This document shows, piece by piece, positions 24,297 through 38,360 of a DNA stretch of 64,000 bases (its first letter is position 1; every line of letters begins with the position of its first letter). Where the stretch lies: assembly GCF_028453695.1 (NCBI RefSeq), contig NC_135780.1, positions 5,580,001 through 5,644,000 of the forward strand. Direction: 5' to 3'. The position numbers were made by a program, and so were the translations under genes. The notes under the pieces were generated by a model. That model did no database searches. It had not been told where the DNA came from and saw nothing but the letters and a program-made list of their open reading frames with translations. The stretch is from Augochlora pura. Taxonomy: Eukaryota > Arthropoda > Insecta > Hymenoptera > Halictidae.

Positions 24297-25491
24297 TCAT
24301 TTTTTCTCTTTCATATCCTTTTTGACAAAACCAAATTTTGAGTCATCCTCAGTACTATAATATTGTATCTGTGTGATTCTTGTTTTTTTACCTAAACGTG
24401 GTACAGTGAAGTCAATATCCTTATATTCATTGGCATCTAATTTCCCGCAAGCAACAAAAACTTCTGGTTCTTCTGGACATTGAACTAATTTCATAGAATA
24501 CTTTCCTTCGGTAAAATCGTTTAGCGGAATATCAGACTATCGTATACAATACAAACATTCTAGTTTAACAAATTTCATTTCTTTTCGACTTTATTCATAA
24601 TATTCATAATTTATACTCACTAGGGCATGCGTTCCACTTTCTTCACCTACATTGTTAAACTTGTTTGGCGTCTGTAAATCATTTAGCGATATTTTATTAT
24701 TTCTCAAAAGTCCTCTTATTGCAGCATTTTTATGAAGTTTACACTTCTTTAACAAGTATTCCTCATCCTCTATATTCTCTACTTTGTTTAATGGATTATT
24801 ATCACTACAATCAGTCTTAACAGTGGATTTTAAATCATCTCTAGTTTGTCTTGTTCTCCATTGTTCTTCCACGTTTTTATTGGAATAATTGACACCGCAA
24901 TTGGCCTGTAGATAAAAATTAGGTTTCTATATAGAAAGTGATAATTTTTCAATGATGTTAGTATAAATTGGTTGAGATGAATGTAATTTGAAATGAGATT
25001 TATAGCTAACTTTTACATATTTTCATGATAGAAGTATTGCATAATATTAACACAAATTCAATTGTGTTTAAACCATATCATTATTAACAACTGTGTAATG
25101 TACATTTTTGTTATATGCCAATGTGTTTACCTCTTGAATAAAAGATGCAATTTGATCTTCACACAGTTCTCTCGGACTATCATATTTTTGTTCGTTGCCA
25201 TCTTTTTTACCATCATCATCATCATCATCGTCGTCGTCATCATCAGTGAGCCACTATAACATTCAATATTTTTTTTTTAAATAATTAACAATATTTACAA
25301 TACCTGAATTTACAGCTAGTTCCATATAAAGATCACTTGCAAACGCTAACATTTGAATTACGTGGCAATTGTTGCTTGTTTATTCTGGGTTTTTTTTTAG
25401 CTAAGGTAGATTTTTGATATCGTATGAATATTGGATTCTCTTCACTATAAGGTATCTGAGTCGCTTTTTGGATATCTTTGTATACACTCAT
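24297..25491 (-). CDS. Unrecognised gene, acidic protein with a run of ten Asp
   Basis: I do not recognise this family. Four exons can be joined: 25351-25491, 25131-25253, 24621-24905 and 24297-24536, giving 262 residues. The ATG at 25491 opens MSVYKDIQKATQ and follows a likely acceptor of an untranslated exon near 25517. The second exon starts WLT and holds ten Asp residues coded by a GAT/GAC repeat, then KYDSPRELCEDQIASFIQE. The C-terminal part is lysine-rich and ends FGFVKKDMKEKK. Junctions 2 to 4 have good signals. The first donor is weak: it must fall at 25350 (GTTAGC) or 25344 (GTTTGC), because the first exon stops soon after. A nine-A run lies in the first exon. No signal peptide or membrane segment is seen; a nuclear or cytosolic protein is a guess. 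Confidence 0.7.
25210..25246. repeat. Coding (GAT/GAC)n microsatellite encoding poly-Asp
   Basis: On the plus strand it reads as repeated ATC then GTC triplets. It is in frame within the second exon of the unrecognised gene, so length changes would add or remove Asp residues only. Confidence 0.85.
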
Positions 25492-25531
25492 TGTAAAATG
25501 AAACTGAATATCACGAAACTGCAACAAAAAG

Positions 25532-28100
25532 ATTCAATAGACAATAAGAAAAATTCGAAAAACACAAAGTACTGTTTTCAGAATTAAAATGATCGTAATC
25601 GGTATCTTACAAATAATGAAGAAAAGTTGAAATTATTCGAACTCGACGATTACAGTGGAGTAACGGTTTTATCTTGTAATTATGTCCTGATTGTCACGCT
25701 TCCGTTTTAAATGTCGAGAGGTAATATTTAAGGTTAAAACGGTTGTGTTTTTGAATGGTTAAATCCATCCCCACCTTTAAGGTAGTCACAGTAGTTGAAT
25801 CATACATAACTAATGACGCTGTGTACAGTAATGTTTGCAGTGAACTGTCAACGACTATGCGTCTCTTCCACTAGTCGTATTTATGGAGACGATTATTGTA
25901 TATCGTATGTTCCGTTAGTACTTTCGAAGCTGCAATTAAGTGTGGAACACAGTGAGAGAGAATAATATTTGTTCAGGCTACAATTAACTGGAGAATATAT
26001 CATTACACGTGGATAATGCAGGTTAGATTTTCGAAAACTGACATAATGCATTTACTATCATTTTTTTTTGAGCATATGTTTCTTTGGTAAAAATATTTTC
26101 ATACATCGGTGGATGTAAAAAGGTACATCCATTGTAATATACATACAGGTATACATCCTATTATGATATTAAATCAATTTAAATTATTTTATATTGAATA
26201 AGAGATAATCTATGAAGTATAAAGTTATTTGAAAGAAAAAGTGGTTAAAATTGTATATCGTTTAGGAAGTGAATTAATATTTATTGTATGCCCATTTCTT
26301 CTTTAATTTGAAATTTAAATTCTAATCCAAACTGAATTTAATAATAATAATAACAGTAATTATAATATCTTTCTATAATATCTTTTCTATAATATAAAAA
26401 AATTGCAGACAATAATTAGCAACAAAATGTAGAGTTTAAATGATTTAAAAAAAAGAACAAACAAAGAAGCATACATAAACGTGACGAGTTCACACAAAGG
26501 TGTGTAAACAGTCTTGTTAAACTCGACGCGGGTCTAATATTTTAAGCGGGTGCTGTATATATTTACGTAAAAAATCACGCATCTCTTATCTAGCATTCAG
26601 CACACGTCACCAGATGCCAGTTGATCTTGCAAAAATGTTCCCGCAGGTGTATCATGGTATTTTCCTTATACGTCAATAGCACGCATGCATAAACACTATC
26701 GAAAATGGCATGACTATCTACAACTATACATGTATTCCTTTGTAATTAACGCTGACTACAAACCTAACAGAACGATTTCGTTTTTATGACTGATCTGTAT
26801 CATTTAAGGATACCCTTTATTTAAACGCGATTTTATTACATCTCCGTTGATATTTGTATGAAGCGCACCTTATAATTCAATAAATTACGCATACGTCCAT
26901 CTATTTTTTTATTTGCCGTATAAAGATTTCGCTGTTTGGTTGATAATATCAATTTATAACCATTTAAGCATTAGACTTGATAGCTCAAGGATAAACCAAT
27001 ATTTTTTTCCCTCCGCGATACGATTTATGCCCGCTAAATTACCGTAGAGATTTATCGTAAAACAATGACATAACTCCATATACCGAAAGCTTCTGACTTG
27101 CGTTTTCGCTATATTTTCGCTTTCACCGTATTTATTACTTTATAGCCGTAATTAGAGTGGTAAATGGGGAGCTGATTATATAATAACGTACTTTTCAGTA
27201 CTGTAACACTCAATTTCGTTTAGGTATTCGTGCGGGTTATTAAATTACTTTGGTTGCTTCACTTGCTTGCGGTTTTCGAGAGTTGTGTTGGATTTCCGAC
27301 GAAGGATACAGTTCAGCGGAAACCTTTGTTACACTCCTTTTTTTACAGACTGTAAAAGAAGCCTTATCTGTTAAAAGGTAATAAAATTATCTGATTAAAA
27401 TGTCCCAGTTAAGTTGTATAAAAATTATGCGAATTATCGTACAAAAATGATAAATTATCATACAGAATTATACTTTTGGTTTTATTCGATTCGAACGATT
27501 TGGACGCCGCGCCGAGGCTCGGCTATGCTTGAACTTAGAGTATAAATATTGGTTTGTTATTATGATAATATTGGTTTATTTTATAAATTTTTATAAATAA
27601 TAAAAATAAATTATTTCTTTTATTCGTATAGCTTTCATTCTGAAACAATGAACCTTTTTGAAAGAAAGAAAGTTCTATGCAGTTCTTGCATCTTGCAAGT
27701 AACGCGCAAGACGTTTATTTTGCATAAAGATCCGTTGTTTATCGATAAGGCATTGAACTTACAAAATATACAACATACACGTCCTAGAAATATTCTTCTC
27801 TTTTTGATAACGATCTTTGCATACTCTCTTGCTCGTTCTCCAGAGTTATGCAACAATAATTACCAAAATTAGCAATGTAAATAACACTTGTTTATAAATA
27901 TAATAATATGGTATTCGGACGCATTAAAAGAAGCGACCGACGCGTGCTGTTTTAGAAAAAAGTGACGAGACCGAATTTATTTACCGTATTCGCCGTTTTA
28001 ATCTCAACGCGCGTTCGCGCTAAGAAATCCATTCGATTGTTTCCTATGGAACAGTATAATTCCAGCAACGTTTAAAACCACGAAAACCGGAGAATTTCGA
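25532..28100. other. Intergenic stretch between the Asp-run gene and the lipid phosphatase gene
   Basis: The left end holds the promoter of the Asp-run gene. The rest is AT-rich and I see no coding exon or clear repeat; short poly-purine and A/T runs only. GC and CpG rise towards 28000, ahead of the next promoter. Confidence 0.6.
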
Positions 28101-28843
28101 ACGCGGTGGGTTCAGCGTCGCGAAGAATCGTTAACGGTCGCAGCGTTGGAAAATTGTGGTATCATTCAGTTTTGGACCTCTCTTACCGTTCATCTTGGTG
28201 GTGGTATCGAAACGTTTGTACGTAAACCGCACCACACGTGTCGAATCCTTTGGTGGGGCTTTGGGCGTCCGGGGGAGGGGGGGCTGCAGGGCAAAGAGGG
28301 TGGGTAGAACATTTAATTCGAGCTTGCGAGGGAAGTCGTTGATTGAAGACGAGGTACGCCAGTTGTGCCTGGACGTTGCTTCGAGTTAGATTGCTTTCTA
28401 TTTTTCTTCTCTTTTTTTTCTCTCTCATCGTCGGAAATGTGTCTAATATTTTCGTGCACGTACAAAAACCGTGTCATGGAATCGTGACAATAAAGGATCT
28501 TCCCGCTTGGAGCTCGAACGGTTTTCGCGCGCGCCGAAACATTCGCGTCCTTCTTTCATGTTTTTATTGATGCGAACGGTGACACACGTCGCGCTGGGCT
28601 TCACGACGATCAAGTTTCTTCCCTAAATTCAAACAAAACGATGACCCCGAAGTCTCGTTTCTCTCTCACGTTTCTGCACCGACGTTAACGTTTCACGAGA
28701 CACCCATCGTTCCCGTCGGCGGAGATCCGAGGAAGATGCGCGCGGTGATCCGGAGGTGTTCGGTGTTGCTCTCCCTTTTACGCGTGAATTAATTAACGTC
28801 GAACTGCTAATTTATCACGATCGAAGCCGAACTGCTCGTCCGA
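28100..28843 (+). promoter_or_regulatory. CpG-rich promoter and likely untranslated first exon of the lipid phosphatase gene
   Basis: GC and CpG content are clearly higher than in the flanks. The block ends at a consensus donor (CCGA then GTAAGTA at 28844) with no long open frame, as expected of an untranslated exon. The next acceptor on this strand with a good tract is at 30994, which leads into the ATG at 31097. The linkage is inferred from splice signals alone. Confidence 0.45.
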
Positions 28844-29718
28844 GTAAGTAAAACACATACTATTCCGTAACGGCGGCAATGTTAACGTTATGCTCGTTCG
28901 GGCCTCGCGTTGCTGATTCACACTCGTCCCGCACGTTGATTACTGACTAACCTGTTATTACACTTGAAAGAATATTTTCTACGATGTCGCCGCGCGAAAA
29001 TACCATTGGCTCGTGCATAGGATCCGCGATTCGCCGGTTCGTCGAAATTTCGTCTCGTGGCTGTGATTTTTTTCTTGTTAAAGAAAATTACGTGCACGCG
29101 TCACATGACACCGGATTCATGGACTGAAAAAGCGCGATGACACGGTCTCTTTATCGGCTAACTTTATCTGCTTATCGAATTTACCGAGCATCTAATCGAT
29201 TTGGAATTCCTACTATCATCGCGACGCACGTATCCGCGTTACAGTGCGTGCCGCGTAGCTTCTTCGCATTGTGTTTACGTTATTTACAATAGTGCTCAGA
29301 CGAACAGAGACGCTGGGCAAGTATTTGAACACGTTTATTTGATAAAAAGAGCGATCCGATCGTGTCTCTAATCTAAAGTCAACACAGAAGTGAATACAAA
29401 TCCTAATGGGATCCGAATCGTTTATTATCACGATTTTCTGTTGCGCTTGTTTTTTATTTCCAAAGCAGTCAGTCGATCGGATCACAGATGTAAACATTTA
29501 TTAATGGGCGCGAATCGTTGGTCAAGCTTCTACGATAATGTCTCGGTACGGCAACTTTAAATTACGCGTAGATATTAGATTCGTGTGTCGGAGGGTACGG
29601 ACGCTTTTTCCCCCCTAATTATCTCGTAGCCGTAGAGTAGTGGCTCGGTTAAAAAATGCTTATCCTCCCTACTGAAAATGCGGATGTGTCGCCGTGTTTT
29701 TCAATCAAGCATTATTAA

Positions 29719-29739
29719 TCGAGGTTTTTTAAACCTCGA
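29719..29739. repeat. 9-bp perfect inverted repeat in the first intron
   Basis: TCGAGGTTT, three bases, AAACCTCGA. It is flanked by ATTAA and TTAA. A short stem-loop of unknown meaning. Confidence 0.6.
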
Positions 29740-31096
29740 CCTAATTAACAGTAGCACATTTTTATTGGTACGTGAATACGTCTCGCTATCGCGTTCGCTA
29801 TAGCGGGTACACATTACCTTGACGTTTTCACGGCGCGTATCCGATCGAATGAAACTGTATCATCTCGAATGAAAATAAAGAGGAAAGAAGAAAAAATATA
29901 GAATTCATCTCGAACGAAGAGCAAATGAAATTACTTTTTCTTGTTTCTCTCTTTTTTCTTTTTTTTTTTTTTAGAAAAGCCGGGCAACTACAGCACAATA
30001 GACCGAAGCTCGCGAATATTGTATCAACAGGTGGTCGAAATAATTTCGCGTACACGTACAAACGACGATCGCGGAGGTGGATGCGTAAACTTATTTCATT
30101 TTTTCTTTCTTTTCTTTTTTAATTCGATCGTTTCGCGATTTGTTTCTCGAAATGCCGTTCGCTGGCTGTGTTTCTTTTTTTTTTGTTTCGTTTCTGTTAC
30201 GGTGAACCGGCTCTTTGAAACTGAAAAAAAAGAACATAGAATTTAAAGACGATTGAAACGTGCCTACTATCGAAAGACAAAGGATTTGACTGTAAGTAGG
30301 TAATCGAGTGTGCCAAGGGCAGGCAGACGATATTAAGAGGCTAGTTCCGGTTGATTGCTCTCGTTGTATCATTCATGCTACTTCAATACTCCAAATTTTC
30401 GACCTTTGTTACTGTCCTACCTTTGTTAACAATCGTGTACACCTATTTTGTTCACGTCGACGTATTAACAATGCGTGTTACGCCAGCTTTAACAGACGGT
30501 TTTATTTACATTTTAATTGATCGTTGTTATTGCCGCCAGAACATATATTGTCTTAACGATTAGTATTAGAAACAGCTGTGCGAATGGCTCGTTATAATTG
30601 CTTTCTCCAAGTAGAAACGTGTTTGTTATTACTCTCTCTTGGATCGTCGATGTAACAATATTATTTAAACCACGTTGAAGATTAATTCATTAATAATTTT
30701 GTTTAGATTCCTCAATGATTAATACAAAAACCCAATATCATTACGAAATGTAAATATTCCACGCTTATAAAAATGCCACCGAATAGTTTGATTTTTGTGT
30801 CAATAAAATACTGTTTTAATACATAGAAACAGCTATTTCGGGTTTCACACGTCTGTAGTTCACAGATGGCTCGTGGAAGCGGCCCTCGCGGTTCATTTCG
30901 AATACAAAAAAGGGAAAGGGTGGTTTCCTCGATCATTTCGGAACGTTAACAAGATACGGTTAATTATTGTGCAAACGTTACATTTTTTTTATAGAGATCA
31001 ACGGAACAACTGACGACCCACTGCAGTACAGCAACATTGGAGGAGATCCTGGATAATCCGGACGGAATTTCAACGCGTACAGTCTCCGAAAAGATC

Positions 31097-34000
31097 ATGA
31101 GTATCTGCAAAAATACAATACGCTGGGTACTCCTTGTCGACATCTTCCTCGCCCTATCAGGTAATCAATCTCCTTTTTTTTTTCTTCTTCATCGGTTCAG
31201 TTTCCAATTATCACAGTTTTCCGTTTCTTTAACTCCTGTACAACTAATCGAAAAAACCAATGACTGTCCATCCATCGTGATTCATGTTAGACATTGCGTT
31301 TGAAAACGAATTTTCCTTCATCAAATTGCAGGACCACATCCTATACGCAAGCAAAACTATGACAAATACAATGTTTGGGTGGGAATGCTTCATTGTAGAA
31401 CTTCTACGAAAATATTGAACACAGCATGAAATGCGACATATATGTATATTGTATGTTGCAACAGATTTCGCGCAAAAGTGTACGAATGATCGATCGTGTT
31501 TACTTTGTCTATATGCATTTAATCAGAGAAATGAATCGTCTTCAAGGAGCGTGATTAGCGATATTAACTATCTTCCACGTTGGATCGTTTTCGGGCGTGA
31601 ATCACCGCGTAAATTGATTAAGGTTTATCGACTTCTACTTGCCGTGTTTCGCAAGAGAAACCTTATCAAAGCGTATATCGCACTTTACGTTGCATTCGAT
31701 ATTTTATTATAGGACTTTAATAATGCATTTAATAGAGGCAACAGATTTGTCTTACTTTCAAATTTAGCGACTAAACGATTCCGCAGTCATTGATACAGCG
31801 CGACGATATTATTTAATTTACTTTTAAGAATAAGTTGGCGAAGATGATTCGAACGTGCATTCTGTTTTCGATTGGGAAAACTAAATAGTTTCGCGAGAAA
31901 GACGAGAATTCATCGGAGGGTTTACAGCATGTATTGAATTTCTGCGTGTTTGGTTCAACAATTTTTTTTGTTATATTTCGATGTAATAGTTGAAGCGAAA
32001 AATATGTAGGTCCCACGTCAGAATATAGAGTCGCGTGTAAAAGGTTTTATGGATAACAATTTTTATTGATATTTTATTTATTTTTTATTGATATTAACAA
32101 GGCCACAACTAAGCTCGATTTATTATTTCGCGTGTTCGGTAAGAATTTCTGCAGACATTCTTTTATCAAATGTAAATAGAAATTCCTAACTTCTTAATGA
32201 TACTATAAACATTGTTTAATGAAATTACTGACACGAATCGGGTATTTATTGCTCGCATAGATATTTCTGCAATTAACTTCAACCTAACATGATTGTAGAA
32301 TGTACTTAATAATTATCATGCGACCACTTATATAGCGTATTTATTAACTTTCACATAAACTCGTTAAACAACATTTATTTCTGCATATAATCGCGTGTTG
32401 CATATTAATAGCGCTATGCGCGTGAAAATAGGTACACGAATATGCATACATGAAAATATTGATTAGATTGCGGATCGTATACGTAATATGCAGATGGTAC
32501 ATAGTATACATATTATGTACCTGCATATAATACATTCGAACATATGTACATATTAAGCTTAATGAGATAGATTAACAATGTTTATGAAATGCTTTAACTT
32601 AAGTCATTAATTTACTTGGCTTAATTATCAATGCCTTAACAATGAAATATTCAATTTACTTTTGGTCTACTACGATTAATAAATACCGAAGCTCACGGTT
32701 TCGTTTAACATTTTCGAAAATTCATAAACAAAACTTGGAGCTGTAACAACTTGTATGTGTTGCACCTTGAATGAGTTTCTGTAGAATTCCTTTTTACTAT
32801 TTTCGATAAACTGTTGTGAGTCATGGTAATGCTGTGTTGAATCATAAGTAACTTCCTCTATACACGTATGGAAGAAAGCATTGAAATTCTGAGATTAGAA
32901 AATCGTATCTTTAATTATATTAGATTTATCATCGATCGGAACGAACAAGTGACATAATCTGACACAACCTGGCACAGTTTAATCATGTTACACAATTTAT
33001 TTAACATCTTGGAGCGTTTAATATACAAGTAAAGCAACGCGTTGTTTCCCGTATTATGAATCAGCAGCTCACGATTGAGCATATTTGTAGACGCATTCGA
33101 TGTCTAAGAATTGTATCACTGGGATGATTAACAACATCGTAGAGAAGCAAGTAACGATAATTTCGTGGCAGATACTTTTGCGGAAATGGAACGTTCATTG
33201 TCAAACGACTGTTCAAACAGTCTGTTACCTTCAATTTATTAATCCTATCGAATCGTTGCTTATCGAGCGCTTTCATAAAAATCGACCACCGCGCCGCGTT
33301 TTGCTTTTGTTGACAATTATGTAGTATCATTTGGGCAAACAAGCGCCACCGTTTCTTTCTCGAACACAGGACGACGTTAACGGTGAAATTCTTTGTACCC
33401 ACCGCATTACACATTCGTAATTATGCCAATTAACATTCTGCACCGATTAAATTCACACGTTTCTTTGATAACAGCCGGGAAAATGAGAGTTCGCCAATTG
33501 AAGCCGCGGTTATTACATTAGCAGACAACTGGCATAGTCGGAAGTACGTATCGTTTGCAGTTCCTAGACAATGACTGTGATCTCTGAAATTACATAGTCA
33601 TTATATATCCAGGCAAAAATATAACTATGTCCACTTTATTCCCACTGTTCTCTCGAAGAGACGCCGCTATACGAAGAATAAGAATTACACATTTTGTATA
33701 GATAGTTTACAACTGTATCATTCACATGACGCTACGTTTATCGATTGTTACTATTGTTAATAGAACAAGCATTAATTCATATTAATCGTCAAAATTCTGA
33801 TACTTGGTCAAACTGTAGCAGAGTTAACAGCAAGCACGCGTACGTACAGTTTCGTTTTTGTTGTCGGTTTTAATAGGAGAAAAATTGGTGCGATCGGTAC
33901 AATAGATTGTCCGGTTTATCGCGCGTTTCTTTTTCATTCGGAAGAAAGAATACGTTGTAAATGATATAAAAAAAAAGAAAAGATTTGTAAATCAATCGAT

Positions 34001-37000
34001 GCGTAGGCGAGATTGATAGCAGTTTGCGGACACGAGGAACGAAACCATGCGTGCAACGAGAGTTGACTTGAAAACCGCGGACCGAGTAATACAATACCGA
34101 GCGAGACGACACGGCCAGCCTGCTTAGAATTTTTTCCGGGCGTGCCGCATTAAATAACTAGGCGGCACATGCACCGCGGCGAAGCGTCAATGAACCGTTC
34201 TCTTACAAAACAAGTTGGAGGATCACGGAATAAAATTGGACACCTTGTATGCGGATTCTTGGCCTTACGCATACAGAAAAGCCCTGTGTCGTTTGGTAGG
34301 TGAAACGGTCGGTGAACGAGAGACACGGCTAAATAGATTCCCAAACAATTCTTTCGAATTTTGATGGTTGACGATTTACATAAGTTCGGTATCGCGGGCG
34401 TCTAAAATAATAACTACACCACGCCGAGAGCTGTGATATTTCCAATATTCAATTAAAACTGCGCGCATTTTCGTCGCGCTACATCAATTATACGAATATT
34501 TCAGCGAAACAGAAACCAGCAACACAACTGCTGAAAACAGTAGATAAATAGAAATGCTATTTTCGCGCTTGATATTTCTAATAAGTTGAAACTAATATGA
34601 CCATAATTCGATTTATTCGATTGTTTTATATGTTCTTTCACACGGTTGATCTACTTATTTTTATTTGAAATGCGCGAACATCAATTATTATAAGAAATTA
34701 ATTCGGATAGAATTAATAAATCGATATAAAATAAATTCATTAATTAGAAATTATAAATCGAATAGAAATTCATTAGATTTCACCTTAGCATGGATTCCAT
34801 TAGATCGCAAAGATAAAACTTTATCAAATCTTATCCAGATAAACTTTAGATTGTTGCAAACGTTGCGACACTCCGCAATCAGTTTTAACACTGACTCCTT
34901 CGTATATCGAATTACTCGAATTTGCAGAAACCAAGCTTCTGTCAAAAAAAGCTGTCCAAACGTTTTGCTATCCGAATGAAGTGAACGAAGATCCTCATAG
35001 CAGAAGATAACAGAATCTCGTTACCCGAACGCGTTCGTATCACAAACGTAGACAAGTGGGGAGGGGGGGTTCTGTTTCATTATCATCTCCATTTTTTACT
35101 TCACAAATTTAATCAGTTCGACTACCGTAAAGCCCGAGTTTTACGAAACGATACGACGCGTTTTCTTTTTTATCTGCGACTCGCGTTGGAGTAAATTTGT
35201 GATCGTGTGCGCCCATTTACGCATGCGTCCCGCTCAAATACTTAACTATTGCCCGGTGTAATAATCATGCAGTACATTCCGTGATATTGGTTCGAGTGGT
35301 TATTTATTCGACGAGTACACGTATTTTCCCCAGTTTGATTTCCCGTCTTCCTCTCTTTTCCTCTCCGGTTTCTCCCCGTTCGTTTCTCCGGTTCTCCTTT
35401 CTTCCGGATCCTCTTCCCGCGGTTTCGTTTTTTCCGCGTCCCGTTCCCATTATTAGTCTCGTTCACCGGTTTGTCTTTCATCCACCCTTCTACTTTTTTT
35501 CTTTCGCCGGTCGAATCGTTAACCGCACGCAGGTGTGTACGCAAAAATTTGCTTATCATGGCTCCGAAGCCGGCCGATAGCAAAAGGAACGCGGCGAAGT
35601 CGCGGTCTTATAACATTTTTACGAGAGGAAATCTTTATTATCTGTGTAAGTGGAGAGAAATACGGCGATTTCCTTTCGTTGTTCGAAAGTTAAACATCCC
35701 CTTTAATCGAGTATATTTAATCTTTGTTAATTATTTAATCTATTATTTCTTAACGATGTCGTTGCATGTTTCAGTTATCGTGGTACTAACGTTATTGGAA
35801 TTTGGCACCATACCGCAGCAGCACATCGGCTTTCAGTGCAATGATCCGAAGATTTCTTTTAAGTTCAACGGAGACACTATCTCTATCACCGTGCTACTCG
35901 TCGGATCCTTCGTAATCCCGCTTGTGGTGGTACGTGAGTTTGATTTGTCGCTTGAGTATCTGTAATTCAAAATTATATTTTATTGTTGGAACGCGAAGAA
36001 ATTATTCTATAATAAATGACGTATCATCTAACGCAAGCGCATCGAATGTCTCGCTTATTATTGATATTAAATTTCAGTGGACAGTATTGTAGCGAATAAA
36101 CGAAATCGAAGGTCACATTTCTCGAAACTTGAACGCTATCGATGCTTTGATTTTTTTCAAATTAGGGTTGTATATTTTTGTCACGAGCGCGCAATAGAGT
36201 CTAATAAGCTATAATATCGTGACCTTCGTGTAAACTTGAGTACCAAAAATAAAGTAGCATGATTAAGAAATCACTGCAATAGTGAAATCGGTATAGGAAA
36301 TTTATTTTGGTATAGTTCGTTTGTCGCACAGAACAATGTTGCGTAGAAGTTAATTGACCAGTGGATCAATTTTCTTTGTCGATTTCCGTATGAAGAAACA
36401 CATATATTCGTTTATTTTTTGGTACTCAAGAGAACACGCATATTAAACGTTGTGACATTTATAGGTCATTCGTTTTAACCTTGACTGCTATTGATAACGT
36501 TCTTGAAATCACGGAAAATGTGACTCGGAGAAAAATTGTTTTCTTTCTTGCGGTGTTAAGTACGATTGTAGGTAACAGTAAATCAGACATTCGATACGCT
36601 CGAGTTATATAAATAATCGTAGAAATAATTTTCTTCGGTTTTTCTTAAAGAATCGTATAATTTGCATTCATGTATATGCAAGAATGGTAATGATGATTTT
36701 TAAAGTTCATTCCACGCGGAGTCGTAAACCGAAATAAATTCGGAGAACGAAAAATATTATTCGCGAACAAATGGAATAATGAAACAGTTTCGTGAAAATT
36801 TCAAAGCATAATATTGCCATTTATTTTAGATGTGGATAGCGGAATACACGTGTTACTCTTCGGATAGCTACGATACAACTTTGGGATGCGCTGGTTCGAG
36901 AGCGAAACAAATATGGCACTGGTACGGACATTATTTGATCGGATTAGTAACTTTGACGTTTATATGCAATGTCATGAAAACTCTTATCGGGGAGCCAAGG

Positions 37001-38360
37001 CCGCATTTTCTGGACACGTGTAAACCCCGCGAGGCCGTGAATTGTACCGACCAGTAAGTATGCCGAAGATAATTTTGTAAGTTTAACAATTGTTCAATCG
37101 TTGATTTCATTTTTTTTCGAAAATAAAGAATGTAGAGTTCCTTCTGTATTTTGAGAAAAAAAGAAACATATTTGATCGTAGTCATTGTTGCTATGAAGTT
37201 GTCATAAAGCAAGGTTTGATAGTTTAAAACAAAAATGTCTACCGGACGGGTTGAGTAACTAGATGTTCTGTTTCAGATACGTGAGATCGTATACATGCAC
37301 AAACACGATTGACTCGGAATGGTTTGTCTCTGATTCTAGTAAATCATTTCCCTCGGGACACTCTGCCCTTGCTGTATTCACGTCTGTTTTCTTCGTGGTA
37401 AGACCCCGATATGTCTGTACTTTCGTCTTTAACTTGTAGAATTTCCGTAAGGCAACGCATCGAGCACTTCACTCCGCCGTGACTTCGATTTATTCTTCAT
37501 ATTAGCGCTATGCAACGTGCTATTTCCACGATCAGGGCAACCAATTTCGAACAAAGACTCGCGTCTATTTAAAAGACTACGTGCACGTAAATTCTGTCCT
37601 ATAACAAATTCATGTTAAGAAATTATTTTCTACATAGTTAAAATATATGAAATCTTCCTGATATCACCTACTTGTATTATGGTACTGTACATGTTAAATA
37701 ATCTACAGTCTCAGAGCATTTGACATAACATCAGGTGATAATTCTACCTATTTGTTGACTATGCGATTAGCTGTCTGCTCGCAGCAAGCTAAATTCGATA
37801 CTGATTTATGCTATAAGCATTTCGTACTTGGTTTTCAATTTCTTCGGAATATTACTGTCATGTCTTTTACGACAATAAATAAATAAAGTTATGTTGCATA
37901 GATATAAATAATTGTACAGCTAAATGTTTGCTATATAATGTGGCTACTGTGCTTATGCAGTTTTAATTTAGAATCAAATGTTATTCTTTTGTTACAGTGG
38001 TACTTACAAAATCGTCTACCAAACCAGACATTTTTCTTGAAGCCATGGCTACAGTGTTTCGTATTTTTGTGGGCAGTGATATGCTCTTTGACTAGAATTA
38101 GTGACAACAGACATCACTGGTGGGACGTTCTCGCAGGCTCTGTATTAGGACTGGCGGTCAGTGTGTTGACTGTGACAGTGTCATGTCGCGCATTCCGCTC
38201 GAATCGTGTCAGTTCACATGTCTATAGCGAGCCTATAGAGAATGGACAGTTTAATTATGGCAAGAAGCATCAAATTGCGAAGAAACTCCTTAACGAAACA
38301 ACCGTAGATCTTCCGGAAGGATGTGAACTAAAGAACACTTCATCAAACTGGAAGGGATGA
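31097..38360 (+). CDS. Phospholipid phosphatase, PAP2/LPP family (wunen type), two alternative first exons
   Basis: These integral membrane enzymes dephosphorylate phosphatidate, lysophosphatidate and sphingosine phosphate at the cell surface; in flies wunen steers germ cells. Common exons: 35775-35929, 36830-37053, 37277-37397 and 37998-38360. Two first exons join them in the same phase: 31097-31160 (MSICKNTIRWVLLVDIFLALS, 308 residues in all) and 35558-35645 (MAPKPADSKRNAAKSRSYNI, 316 residues). The catalytic motifs are KTLIGEPRP (C1), PSGHS (C2) and TRISDNRHHWWD (C3), with six hydrophobic segments expected. The cytosolic tail ends KNTSSNWKG. Orthology to wun, wun2 or lazaro cannot be settled here, so no symbol is given. 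The 3' UTR probably ends after AATAAA at 39476. The large introns (28844-30994, 31161-35774, 35930-36829, 37398-37997) show no other gene. Confidence 0.92.
35558..35645 (+). CDS. Alternative first coding exon of the lipid phosphatase gene
   Basis: The ATG at 35558 follows a GC-richer pyrimidine-rich stretch (35330-35550), likely its own promoter and leader. The exon encodes a basic N-terminus with six Lys/Arg residues before the first membrane segment and ends at GTAAGT in phase 1, exactly matching the acceptor at 35774. It replaces the hydrophobic N-terminus encoded at 31097. Confidence 0.8.
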
